Source: Neptunomonas qingdaonensis
GTDB taxonomy: Bacteria; Pseudomonadota; Gammaproteobacteria; Pseudomonadales; Balneatricaceae
Assembly: GCF_900113275.1 (NCBI RefSeq)
Contig: NZ_FOOU01000016.1
Span: 1-64,000 of the forward strand
Direction: 5' to 3'
Length of the DNA stretch: 64,000 nt
The position numbers and the translations under genes were made by a program. Shown here piece by piece: positions 43,791 through 51,772 of this stretch; within the stretch, counting starts at the first letter, position 1, and each line of letters opens with the position of its first letter. Below the pieces are notes generated by a model, which saw only the letters and a program-made list of their open reading frames with translations, was not told where the DNA came from and made no database searches.

Positions 43791-44555
43791 ATGACTTCTG
43801 TAAAGCACCGTCCGCAAACCAATGCCTTGATTGCCACGCTTAAGCGTCAACTTAAAGCGAGTGGCAAAACCTATCAAGATATCGCTTCATTGCTAGGGTT
43901 AAGTGAGGCATCTATTAAGCGGTTATTTCGTGAAGGTGATTTGTCGTTGCCGCGTTTAGAAATAATTTGTGATGGCATCGGACTTGAGCTGAGCGAGCTA
44001 TTTCAATTAATGGCCCATCAGAGACAGCAACTGCAGGGCTTGAGTCGTGAGCAGGAACAGCAAATTGTCGATGATCAGGTGCTTCTATTGGTCGCTATCT
44101 GTTGCGTTAATGGTTACAAGTTTCAAGAGATTCTTGATCAGTACACGCTTGAGCAAACAACACTAATCAGCAAGTTAGCCGCTCTGGATCGGCTCAAAAT
44201 AATTGAGTTACTGCCTAACAACCGCATTAAATTATGCATAGCGCCAAACTTCAATTGGCTTGCTAACGGGCCTATTCAAAACTTTTTCCATAGCCGAATT
44301 AAAGAAGAGTTTTTTCAAGCATCATTTGCAAAATCATTTGATAAGTTGCTAGTGGCTAACGGCCTAATTGCTAATAGCAGTAATGCCGAATTGCAAAAAC
44401 GCATGCAGAAATTAATCAATGAGTTTACTGAGCATAGCCGTAAAGATGCCGCCCTGGAGATGGGTGAGCGACATGGCACTATGATGGTAGTGGCGATGCG
44501 ACAGTGGCAGCCTAGTTTGTTTAAAGGCCATGTTAAAAAAGCTCCATGTAGATAA
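43791..44555 (+). CDS. XRE-family transcriptional regulator
   Basis: A 254-residue protein with an N-terminal helix-turn-helix (about 24-60: KTYQDIASLLGLSEASIKRLFREGDLSLPRLEII read as TYQDIASLLGLS and ASIKRLF) and a long C-terminal part. That part has no recognised ligand domain: a helical stretch (about 85-150) resembling a winged-helix region, then VDDQVLLLVAICCVNGYKF. AGGA lies four bases before the ATG. Its divergent position suggests that it controls the LplT-Aas gene, its own gene, or both. This is inference from layout. Confidence 0.75.
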   Translation: MTSVKHRPQTNALIATLKRQLKASGKTYQDIASLLGLSEASIKRLFREGDLSLPRLEIICDGIGLELSELFQLMAHQRQQLQGLSREQEQQIVDDQVLLLVAICCVNGYKFQEILDQYTLEQTTLISKLAALDRLKIIELLPNNRIKLCIAPNFNWLANGPIQNFFHSRIKEEFFQASFAKSFDKLLVANGLIANSSNAELQKRMQKLINEFTEHSRKDAALEMGERHGTMMVVAMRQWQPSLFKGHVKKAPCR

Positions 44556-44674
44556 GCACTCAGTAACCAAAGGTTGCAGAATACGCTACTTTTTTGCCTT
44601 TGCTGTTCTCGAGCCGTGAAAATCACAACACTGCTTTCCATCACCACTGACGTGGATCATGAAGGAGAGTTGTT

Positions 44675-46729
44675 ATGTTGTGGAAGCAAGTGATTAGTAA
44701 ATGTATTGGCGGAGTGTTGTTATGCGCAGGGGTTTCACTCAGCGCTCAGGCAGCAGGATTAATGAAACCGGTTAACAGTGTGTTGCCGGACTTGAGCATC
44801 CAGCAGCACCATGTAAATGTGCTGGTGGAGGATGGTTATGTAACCACCACGGTTGAGCAGGTGTTTCACAACCCGAGCAATTCACAGTTAGAAGCAAAAT
44901 ACTCTTTTCCTGTACCGGAGAGGGCCGCAGTAGGTGAGTTTATTTACTGGATAAATGGCCAGCCGGTGATAGGTGAAGTGGTTGCTAAACAACAAGCTCA
45001 ACAGATTTATCAGCAGCAAAAACAAGCCGGTAATCATGTCGCTTTAACTGAGAAAGACGGCTACCGAACGTTTGACAGTTTTATCTATCCCGTTGAAGCC
45101 AATGCTGATGTACGTATCAAATTAGTCTATATACAGGCCGCGCACCTTGATACGAATACAGGTCGATACCTCTACCCATTAGAAGATGGCGGTGTTGATG
45201 AGCAAACAAATAGCTTTTGGTCTCGTAACGAAATCGTGCAGGAAAGTTTCAGTTTCAATATGGATATTCGCTCCAGTTATCCACTTGATGGGGTTAGGCT
45301 GCCCAAACATACTAATGCCATCATTACACAGGTATCACCACAACAATGGACGGTTGCTCTTTCTTCCTCAGCTCAGGTCGATGAAGGCAGTGGTAAGCAT
45401 CAGCCTGCAGCGTCGTTAAGCGAAGATATTTTGGTCTACTGGCGGTTAGAAGAAGGGCTACCAGGCTCGGTTGATTTAGTCAGTTATCGTCATCCTGACA
45501 GCCCCCAAGGAACCTTTATGCTGACCTTAACGCCAGGAGATGATCTGCCTTCAGTACAAGGCAATCGAGATTGGACTTTTGTGTTGGATGTGTCGGGTTC
45601 TATGGAAGGAAAGTATTCGACCCTCCTCGAAGGTGTCCGCCAAGGGCTGGCAAAATTACCGACTGAAGATCGCTTTAGGTTGATTACATTTAACAACGAA
45701 GCACGTGATATAACCGGCGGCTACCAATCGATAAGTACCGAAAATGTCACTCGATATATAGAGCAGTTACAGCAAAATGGCACCGGTGGAGGGACCAACC
45801 TATACGCGGGCCTGGCAAAAGGTTTGAAACACCTGGATGACGACAGATCCACGGCTATCGTATTAGTAACAGATGGGGTGGCTAATGTCGGAACCACTGA
45901 AAAGAAAGACTTCCTAAAACTTGTTCAAGAAAATGATGTTCGGCTTTTCACTTTTATTATGGGAAACAGCGCTAACCGTCCTATGTTGAAGGAAATGACA
46001 GAGTTATCTAATGGTTTTGCTGCCAATATCTCTAATGCAGATGATGTTATTGGCCAGGTGATGTTAGCAACCAGTAAGCTCAATCATGCTTCAATGAGAG
46101 ATATAGACGTGAGCATCAAGGGTCGGCGGGTTAGTGATCTAACACCCGAGCAGATCAATACAGTTTATCGTGGACAGCAATTGGTATTGTTTGGTCACTA
46201 TTTCGAAGCAGGCCCCGCCGAAGTAGTACTGAGCGGAAAAGTGGGTGCACAAGAGCGAGTGTACAGGGCTCAGGTTGAGCTAGCCGATGTGTCGAAAGGT
46301 AACCCCGAACTGGAACGCTTTTGGGCCTACAGCAAGATAGAAGCACTACAGAAAAAAATGGACTACCTAGGAGCTGATGCCGACTCAGAGCAAGCTATTA
46401 CTGACTTAGCAGTAGAGTACGGTTTGGTAACTGACTATACCTCGTTATTAGTGGTGGAAGAGGAAGTGTTCGAGCAGCTAGCGATTCAACGCACAAATAA
46501 ACTGCGGGTTAACAAAGAACAGCAGGCTCGCCAGCAACGCAATAAGCGAGAACAGGTGCAAGACAATCGTGCAGGTAGTAACCAGCCGATGTTCAAGCAG
46601 CCTCGTGCAAGTACCGGCTCAGGAGCCATTGATAGTTCACTGCTTTTACTTCTACTCGCGTTGGGCCTGCCATCGTTGTTTGCAAGGTTTAAAGCGAGCA
46701 GCGTCGCGATCGAAACTTCCAAGAAATGA
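44675..46729 (+). CDS. VIT and VWA domain surface protein with rhombosortase-type C-terminus
   Basis: A 684-residue exported protein. A signal peptide (about 1-26, ending AQA) is followed by a VIT domain (about 40-170, with VEQVFHNPSNSQLEAKYSFP and VAKQQAQQIYQQ) and a VWA domain (about 305-470) with the MIDAS motif DVSGSM, a threonine in GGGTNLYAG and an Asp in VTDGVANVG. The C-terminus has a Gln/Arg-rich linker, then STGSGAIDSS, ten mostly Leu residues, and FARFK, with a short polar tail. Small residues followed by a hydrophobic helix and basic residues resemble GlyGly-CTERM sorting signals. The overall family is that of sortase targets found in marine proteobacteria, but here a rhombosortase gene overlaps the stop. 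AAGGAGAG gives a strong ribosome site. Confidence 0.87.
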   Translation: MLWKQVISKCIGGVLLCAGVSLSAQAAGLMKPVNSVLPDLSIQQHHVNVLVEDGYVTTTVEQVFHNPSNSQLEAKYSFPVPERAAVGEFIYWINGQPVIGEVVAKQQAQQIYQQQKQAGNHVALTEKDGYRTFDSFIYPVEANADVRIKLVYIQAAHLDTNTGRYLYPLEDGGVDEQTNSFWSRNEIVQESFSFNMDIRSSYPLDGVRLPKHTNAIITQVSPQQWTVALSSSAQVDEGSGKHQPAASLSEDILVYWRLEEGLPGSVDLVSYRHPDSPQGTFMLTLTPGDDLPSVQGNRDWTFVLDVSGSMEGKYSTLLEGVRQGLAKLPTEDRFRLITFNNEARDITGGYQSISTENVTRYIEQLQQNGTGGGTNLYAGLAKGLKHLDDDRSTAIVLVTDGVANVGTTEKKDFLKLVQENDVRLFTFIMGNSANRPMLKEMTELSNGFAANISNADDVIGQVMLATSKLNHASMRDIDVSIKGRRVSDLTPEQINTVYRGQQLVLFGHYFEAGPAEVVLSGKVGAQERVYRAQVELADVSKGNPELERFWAYSKIEALQKKMDYLGADADSEQAITDLAVEYGLVTDYTSLLVVEEEVFEQLAIQRTNKLRVNKEQQARQQRNKREQVQDNRAGSNQPMFKQPRASTGSGAIDSSLLLLLLALGLPSLFARFKASSVAIETSKK

Positions 46730-47319
46730 TAATTCGTCAAATGACTATGCCCTGGATCACTGTTGCTTTTAGCACAGTGGTTCTGGGCTTGGGTTTGTTA
46801 CCCGATTTGTTTCAACTCCTATATTTTGATCGCTCCTTGATTGTTGAACAACAACAGTGGTGGCGGCTGTTGACGGGTCATCTGGTACATAGCAGTGAGA
46901 CGCATTTAGTCTGGGATCTATTAGGGTTTGCCGTGTTCTCGGGTATTGCTGAATGTTGGCACCGCAAAAAATTTAATATCTCCCTTGGCGTAGCATTATT
47001 CATGTTGAACTGTTTGTTATTGTCACCCTTTGGGCTGGAACGTTATTGTGGTTTGTCGGGTATTCTTTGTGCTCCTGCAACGCTGATACTGTGGGCACAC
47101 TTCAATAAGCAGCGAGACCTACTGCATTTTTTACCTTTATTAATAGCAGGGCTGAAACTCGTGGTCGAAGCCAGTAACGCTGACCTTTTATTCGCACAGC
47201 AAGTATTAGCTCAACAAGGTTGGCCTTTGTATGCACCGGCACATTGGGTGGGAGTGATAGCGGGGTTTTTAAGTATTAGTTTGTTTTCTATCTCACGACT
47301 AGGTTTACGAAGAATATGA
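46726..47319 (+). CDS. Rhombosortase (rhomboid-family C-terminal sorting protease)
   Basis: A 197-residue integral membrane protein with about six hydrophobic segments. The rhomboid core is visible: WWRLLTGHLVHSSETHLVWDLLGF, the serine motif GLSG (S111), and the catalytic His in PAHWVGVIAGFL (H173). These match rhombosortases, which cleave proteins ending in GlyGly-CTERM-type tails. The start codon overlaps the stop of the VIT/VWA gene (ATGA), so the two are translated together. This makes that protein the probable dedicated substrate, although others may exist elsewhere. Confidence 0.82.
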   Translation: MIIRQMTMPWITVAFSTVVLGLGLLPDLFQLLYFDRSLIVEQQQWWRLLTGHLVHSSETHLVWDLLGFAVFSGIAECWHRKKFNISLGVALFMLNCLLLSPFGLERYCGLSGILCAPATLILWAHFNKQRDLLHFLPLLIAGLKLVVEASNADLLFAQQVLAQQGWPLYAPAHWVGVIAGFLSISLFSISRLGLRRI

Positions 47320-47336
47320 GCGTACGGATGATGCTA

Positions 47337-47422
47337 CTTGAACAAGAAGTGGAACTACTGGCACAAAAAGCCGACAGGAAGTACGCCGTATCCTTAACAG
47401 AAAGAGCCAATAGGTGGCCGTA
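47337..47422 (+). pseudogene. Decayed internal fragment of yicC
   Basis: About 86 bases match the inside of the intact yicC gene (39811-39933) at roughly 90%. The first block runs from CTTGAACAAGAAGTGG to AAAAAGCCGA. The second runs from CAGGAAGTACGCCG to about TAGGTGGCCGT. A 37-base deletion separates them and a one-base deletion breaks the frame. A 105-residue open frame (47316-47633) crosses the fragment, but only its first part has yicC-like residues (LEQEVELLAQKAD) and I do not accept it as a gene. Confidence 0.85.
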
Positions 47423-47455
47423 TTCTTTGTTTGATTTCTGCCAGCTTACGGAATT

Positions 47456-47527
47456 TTATTTTGCGTTTAGGTGTTTAGCTAACTCAGTCGTGGCTTTTTT
47501 CAGAACATTTTGCAGACCTGCCTTCAT
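47456..47527 (-). CDS. Possible 23-residue small protein downstream of hipA
   Basis: A short frame encodes MKAGLQNVLKKATTELAKHL plus three residues. It starts six bases after a perfect AGGAGG (47534-47539), the best ribosome site in this area, and begins 42 bases beyond the hipA stop on the same strand. A shift in frame would extend it into another basic segment (TPKRKIKFRKLAEIKQ), so it may be the start of a frameshifted, decayed gene cut off by the yicC fragment. I recognise no family. Confidence 0.35.
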   Translation of the reverse strand: MKAGLQNVLKKATTELAKHLNAK

Positions 47528-47568
47528 GCACTTCCTCCTGTTGGGGCTAGCTAACTCTCTATCCTCAG

Positions 47569-48861
47569 TTATTTTAACAAGTGCTTATTCATTTGGTAGG
47601 TGTTATTTAACTGCTGCTCAATCAGCACGATAGTCTCTTTATTTACTCCTAAGGCTTTGGCTTGCGCGCTAAAATCCGACAGGCTGTTAACTACTTCATC
47701 CAGTACCTGCTTTGCCTGCGACCATTGAGAAAAGTTTGCCGTGGCTGCCAGTTGCTGGATTATTTTCAGAGGTGGTTGTTTGCCGTAACCTCCAAAGGCT
47801 GTTGCCTGTTCCCCAAAGGGGTTGGGGCTGAAAGTGACATCATAAAAAGGAGCCAGAGACCAGGCGCCGTCATCGCTTTGTAAAAAGGACCAGTTTTTAC
47901 TGTGATCATCCTGATTGGCAGCGAACAGGTTAAACATGGCACGTCGGAATTGGATTTGTCCGGCCTGAGGACTCTTGCACAACATGCTACTGGCTTTTAT
48001 CAGATCATCGTAATCGAGGCTTGGGCTACGAAAGTCAGCATCTAGCAGGCCACAGGCGCTGTGCATATGTAAATGGCCTAAGCGCCCGTCATCGTTAGTT
48101 AACCTGTCAAACCGCTTGATGGCTAGCCAATGACTCGCGCCCGAACGCTGGGGGGCGGGGAGTAGCTTCCAGGTGGGCACCTCTAGTCCAGACTGTGCAG
48201 CTAAGTTTAGATAAACGGCCTCACACAACCCTTCTTCATGCCCAAGTGCGAGATTTCTGGAAGTGAATTTAACCAGCCAGGCGTCATCGCCTTTATTGGG
48301 TTTTGCCCGGCAGGTGGTGAAATCGTTGTTGGCAAAATACACCTGCGCTTTTGGCCGTGCCCCCCCTGAGCTGCCGGCCGTCACTAACGCTTCGAGCATT
48401 ACATCAGTTTGGCCATCAAACAGAGCCTGAGCCTGTAATCCTAGTGCAGATAGATCAAGTTCTTGCTGTTCACTTTGTGGTGATAGAGGTGATGCAGGAC
48501 GGTAACTCAGCGCTCCCATGGCCGAATCGCCAATGAACATTAAGCGATCCATGGCTGTGACATTGGTCGGTAGGATAGTGTGCTGTCGGAACATTCGATC
48601 CATCAGAAGCAGTCCCCAACCATCGGGCAGTGAGTCGGAAAACACACCATACAGGCCATTGTGTGGCTGCTTTGGTGCACGTTGCAGCTCGTTATTTTGC
48701 TTTAAAGTAAAGGGAGACAGGTTGGCGTTGTGTTTTAGATAGTTTGCAGCGTACTGAAAAAACACACCTTGGTTATTCTGCGCTAATAACCCTACCAACA
48801 CCTGTTGGTTATCGCTGAGAGTGCGCCATACTTCAAGCTTGCGTACAGGCGTGAATGTCAT
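47569..48861 (-). CDS. hipA: HipA-family serine/threonine kinase toxin
   Basis: A 430-residue HipA-type kinase. Family members arrest growth by phosphorylating translation factors such as glutamyl-tRNA synthetase, and are held inactive by HipB. The N-terminal subdomain (VGLLAQNNQGVFFQYAANYL) is followed by SLPDGWG, the Gly-rich/Ser loop SSGGARPKA (about 165-173), the catalytic-loop motif NQDDHSKNW (about 312-320) and the metal site FYDVTFS. It is full length, and its start overlaps the hipB stop (ATGA). A small open frame follows. Confidence 0.92.
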   Translation of the reverse strand: MTFTPVRKLEVWRTLSDNQQVLVGLLAQNNQGVFFQYAANYLKHNANLSPFTLKQNNELQRAPKQPHNGLYGVFSDSLPDGWGLLLMDRMFRQHTILPTNVTAMDRLMFIGDSAMGALSYRPASPLSPQSEQQELDLSALGLQAQALFDGQTDVMLEALVTAGSSGGARPKAQVYFANNDFTTCRAKPNKGDDAWLVKFTSRNLALGHEEGLCEAVYLNLAAQSGLEVPTWKLLPAPQRSGASHWLAIKRFDRLTNDDGRLGHLHMHSACGLLDADFRSPSLDYDDLIKASSMLCKSPQAGQIQFRRAMFNLFAANQDDHSKNWSFLQSDDGAWSLAPFYDVTFSPNPFGEQATAFGGYGKQPPLKIIQQLAATANFSQWSQAKQVLDEVVNSLSDFSAQAKALGVNKETIVLIEQQLNNTYQMNKHLLK

Positions 48862-49157
48862 TGTGCTAGTACCTCATCAATGCTTTTGGGCAGAGAAGGC
48901 AAAGAAGACGCTGGCTTAGTCAGTTGTTGTAAACGTGCCAAGTCGTCCAAACTTTGCCAAAGTAGCAGAAACTGACGTAGCGAGATCTGACCGGTCGTTT
49001 CAAATTTCTTGATTGTGGATTCTGGCACAGTGCTACGCTGCGCCAACGCCGAGCGTGATAACTTGCTGGCTTTACGCTGTGCTAAAAGGTACGTTGCAAA
49101 CGATTGCTGCACATTGCTACTGGAAAGTAATAAGAGATCATTCATTGCGATAGCCAT
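48858..49157 (-). CDS. hipB: HipB-family antitoxin (XRE regulator)
   Basis: A 99-residue helix-turn-helix protein (about 28-70: LSRSALAQRSTVPESTIKKFE, seen as LSRSALAQ and ESTIKKFE) encoded directly upstream of hipA with a four-base overlap. It should bind HipA and repress the operon. Two similar 16-bp sites lie 7 and 47 bases before its start. ATG 49157 and ATG 49145 are both possible; neither has a good Shine-Dalgarno sequence, and a very short leader is likely. Confidence 0.88.
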   Translation of the reverse strand: MAIAMNDLLLLSSSNVQQSFATYLLAQRKASKLSRSALAQRSTVPESTIKKFETTGQISLRQFLLLWQSLDDLARLQQLTKPASSLPSLPKSIDEVLAQ

Positions 49158-49163
49158 TAAACA

Positions 49164-49219
49164 GATATAATAGTGTCTATTTTAGCTTAAAATAATACAT
49201 TTTTGATACTATAGTATCT
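49164..49219. promoter_or_regulatory. Two hipBA operator sites
   Basis: AGATATAATAGTGTCT (49164-49179) and TGATACTATAGTATCT (49204-49219) match at 12 of 16 positions. The second contains a perfect 14-bp palindrome, GATACTA/TAGTATC. They are exactly 40 bases apart, close to four helical turns, and the inner one overlaps the expected -10 region of the hipBA promoter. Confidence 0.7.
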
Positions 49220-49760
49220 TTTTTGGATCGAAGTGCGCTAGATGAGATCAATAATATGTTATCTACTAAAAAGCACTTTAAGTTAAGGATTGATGTGTGC
49301 AACAAATTGGTATCTACAAACAGTTGATTACGCAGGTCGTTGAGAAAACACTTAACCGCAAACAGTTTTATAACAGCAAGCGCTGACATGGTTCCAATAA
49401 AATGTTGCCGCCTATAGAGTATGAAAACCAATTTGAAAGACGGCTGAGAAGTGTCTAAAGAACTAGTGGCGATTTAGACGATGATGCTCATCACATCATA
49501 AGACGTGAGCGATAAAGTAGGACTATATTCCAATTGTTACCCACAGTTATAGGAATACAGTCCTGGTTTTGCGTTTTTCAACAAGCGGTTTCCGCACTAG
49601 GCTCCAAAGAAATCCCCTCAAGCGTTGAATTTTTTCGACCTGTCGCCATCTATAGAATGTCTATTTAACAACGCTTAGCTTTGCGTCGGCAAACATCAGG
49701 TCGAGCGCGGAGCAATGTATTGAATCTTGTTTGAACACATAACGTCACTGGGAGATACAG
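49220..49760. other. Gene-poor region with decayed fragments, upstream of moxR
   Basis: About 540 bases with no intact gene of normal size. A 29-residue frame starts at GTG 49297 (VQQIGIYKQLITQVVEKTLN...) after AAGG and ends at 49386. A transposase-like tail lies at 49393-49470. From 49471 to 49760 I see nothing recognisable except the ribosome site GGGAG before moxR. Confidence 0.5.
49393..49470 (+). pseudogene. Possible remnant of an IS3-family transposase (OrfB C-terminus)
   Basis: Conceptual translation gives SNKMLPPIEYENQFERRLRS followed by V-stop. Small-residue-P-x-EYE-x-x-F-x-x-R at the very end is the usual close of IS3-family OrfB proteins. No upstream transposase body or clear terminal inverted repeat is left. 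Confidence 0.4.
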
Positions 49761-50804
49761 ATGACTGCAGAGGTTGTGGTTGCTGATAGCAGCGAAAGTA
49801 CTAAGAGCACTGAAAGCATCGTCAGTACAGCAAGCACGCATCAGGCGACGTTACAACGCTTACGTGTGGCGCTGCAGAGTAAAGTGGTAGGGCAGGATGG
49901 CTTGATTGAACACCTGTTGATTGCTTTGTTAACCGATGGGCATGTGCTGCTGGAAGGCCCTCCAGGTCTGGCTAAAACGCGGACGATTCATGCGTTGAGT
50001 GACCTGTTGGAAGGTGAGTTTAAGCGCGCGCAGTTCACGCCGGATTTATTGCCGAGTGATATTACCGGCACAGAAATTTTTAATGCACAAAAGGGTGAGT
50101 TTCAGTTCCGCCCCGGCCCGTTATTTTGCAATATGCTACTGGCCGATGAGATCAACCGTGCCCCGGCTAAGGTTCAGTCTGCCTTGCTGGAAGCGATGGG
50201 TGAGCGTCAGGTGACAGTGGCGGGGCAGACTTATCCGTTACCGCGCTCCTTTATGGTGATGGCGACGCAGAATCCGCTGGAGCAGGAAGGTACATACCCG
50301 TTGCCCGAAGCGCAGCTGGACCGCTTTATGTTACATGTGCGTGTCGATTACCCGCAGCATGAACAGGAAAAGCTGATTTTACGGCTGGTGCGCAATGAAC
50401 ATACGGATGTTGTGAAGCCAAAAGATAGCAGCATTGACGTGGTGTTGACTGAAGCGGCATTGTTGGAAGCACAGCGTGAAGTGATGGGTGTGTTTCTGGC
50501 GGATAGTCTGGAAGATTATCTGGTCGCGCTGGTGATGGCGACGCGTAACATTGCTGCCTACGGGGACGATCTTAAAGACAGCTTAACCTTTGGTGCCAGC
50601 CCACGCGCCACTATTGCTCTGGATCGTGCAGTGCGTGCTAAAGCCTGGTTACAGGGGCGTGATTTTGTCACGCCGGATGATATTCAGGAGATGCTGCCGA
50701 GTGTTTTGCGTCACCGTATCGGCCTGAGTTATATCGCCGAGGCGAATGGTCTGGATAAAGATCAGTTGATTGCTAAGTTGATCGCCCGTGTAGCCGTACC
50801 GTAG
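49761..50804 (+). CDS. MoxR-family AAA+ ATPase
   Basis: A 347-residue AAA+ protein, first gene of a MoxR/Bat operon. A Ser/Thr-rich leader is followed by VVGQDGLIEHLLIALLTDGHVLLEGPPGLAKT (Walker A GPPGLAKT, about 66-73), Walker B LLADEINRAP (about 129-138) and sensor 1 MATQNPLEQEGTYPLPEAQLDR-type stretch. MoxR proteins act as chaperone-like ATPases and are usually encoded next to VWA proteins, as here. GGGAG lies before the ATG. Confidence 0.93.
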   Translation: MTAEVVVADSSESTKSTESIVSTASTHQATLQRLRVALQSKVVGQDGLIEHLLIALLTDGHVLLEGPPGLAKTRTIHALSDLLEGEFKRAQFTPDLLPSDITGTEIFNAQKGEFQFRPGPLFCNMLLADEINRAPAKVQSALLEAMGERQVTVAGQTYPLPRSFMVMATQNPLEQEGTYPLPEAQLDRFMLHVRVDYPQHEQEKLILRLVRNEHTDVVKPKDSSIDVVLTEAALLEAQREVMGVFLADSLEDYLVALVMATRNIAAYGDDLKDSLTFGASPRATIALDRAVRAKAWLQGRDFVTPDDIQEMLPSVLRHRIGLSYIAEANGLDKDQLIAKLIARVAVP

Positions 50805-50818
50805 GCGGAGAGGTCATC

Positions 50819-51772
50819 ATGTTTGTTGCAGATAACAGCCCACGTCCGGTGCCAGCACAGCGTCATTGTATCTCGTTAGATGAGCTACTCAGTTTGCGTC
50901 ATTGGCCGCCGGCGCGTAGCCCTGGACGACAGCGGATGGCGATTCGTGAAGGTCATCATCTCAGCCATATTCGTGGCCGTGGGATGGAATATGATGATGT
51001 GCGCGAATACCAGCCGGGTGATGATATCCGTCATCTGGACTGGCGTTTAATGGCACGTACCGGCGAAGCACATACCAAGCTGTATCGCGAAGAACGTGAG
51101 CGTCCGGTTTTTGTGCTGGCTGACCTTCGGCCTCCGATGTTTTTTGCCACTCAGGGGCATTACAAATCGGTACTCGCCAGTTACGCCGCTGCCATGACAA
51201 TCTGGACGACACTGGCGAATGGTGATCGGGTTGGCGGGCAGATTTTAGGTGCTGGCAGTGAGCAACTGTTTCGCCCCAGTAGTAATCGTCAGCAGGTGAT
51301 GGCGATGATGGCCGCCTTAGAGCGCAGCAGTGCCTGTGCTGAGGCTGGTTTGAATAGCAACAAGCCAGACAATACGGCGTCCTCACTCTCGTTGGCTGAT
51401 GTGCTGGCGGGTGCGGATCGTTACATCAGTAGTGGCACCTTGTTATATATCTTCAGTGATTTTCATGATGTTGATGAAGCGGTGCAGCAGCACCTGATGC
51501 GGCTTGCACAGCGTTGTGAACTCAAACTGGTACTCATCTCTGATCCGCTTGAACAACAATTGCCGCAGGGTAAACGTTACCGTTTTTTCGGCAGTGGCCG
51601 CGAATTGTTAGTGGATGCCGACCAGCAGCAACAACAGCGTTATCAGCAGCAGTTTCAAGCTCGCATCGAGTTGTTAGAGCGCTTACGTAATCTGCGCGGT
51701 GTTGAGTTTGCGCATTGGCAGACACATCATCATCCGCTATTTAGATCACCACTAATGCAGGAAATGATCTGA
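50819..51772 (+). CDS. DUF58 domain protein
   Basis: A 317-residue protein with the DUF58 core: GRGMEYDDVREYQPGDDIRHLDWRLMARTGEAHTK, read as REYQPGDDIRHLDW, then KLYREERERPVFVLADL, a VWA-like strand. There are no clear membrane segments. DUF58 proteins are constant partners of MoxR ATPases. It starts 15 bases after moxR with GGAGAGG before it, and its stop abuts the next start (overlap of one base). Confidence 0.9.
   Translation: MFVADNSPRPVPAQRHCISLDELLSLRHWPPARSPGRQRMAIREGHHLSHIRGRGMEYDDVREYQPGDDIRHLDWRLMARTGEAHTKLYREERERPVFVLADLRPPMFFATQGHYKSVLASYAAAMTIWTTLANGDRVGGQILGAGSEQLFRPSSNRQQVMAMMAALERSSACAEAGLNSNKPDNTASSLSLADVLAGADRYISSGTLLYIFSDFHDVDEAVQQHLMRLAQRCELKLVLISDPLEQQLPQGKRYRFFGSGRELLVDADQQQQQRYQQQFQARIELLERLRNLRGVEFAHWQTHHHPLFRSPLMQEMI

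Noticed and set aside
44675-46729. LPXTG-type sortase signal in the VIT/VWA protein
   Set aside because: No LPxTG-like motif precedes the C-terminal helix (only ASTGSG), and the coupled enzyme is a rhomboid protease rather than a sortase.
47316-47633. A 105-residue open frame after the rhombosortase gene
   Set aside because: Its first part is out-of-context yicC sequence with a deletion and a frameshift, and the remainder overlaps the hipA end and a better small frame on the other strand.
49177-49431. An 84-residue minus-strand frame upstream of hipB
   Set aside because: It covers the hipBA operator sites and decayed fragments, has no ribosome site and no family features.
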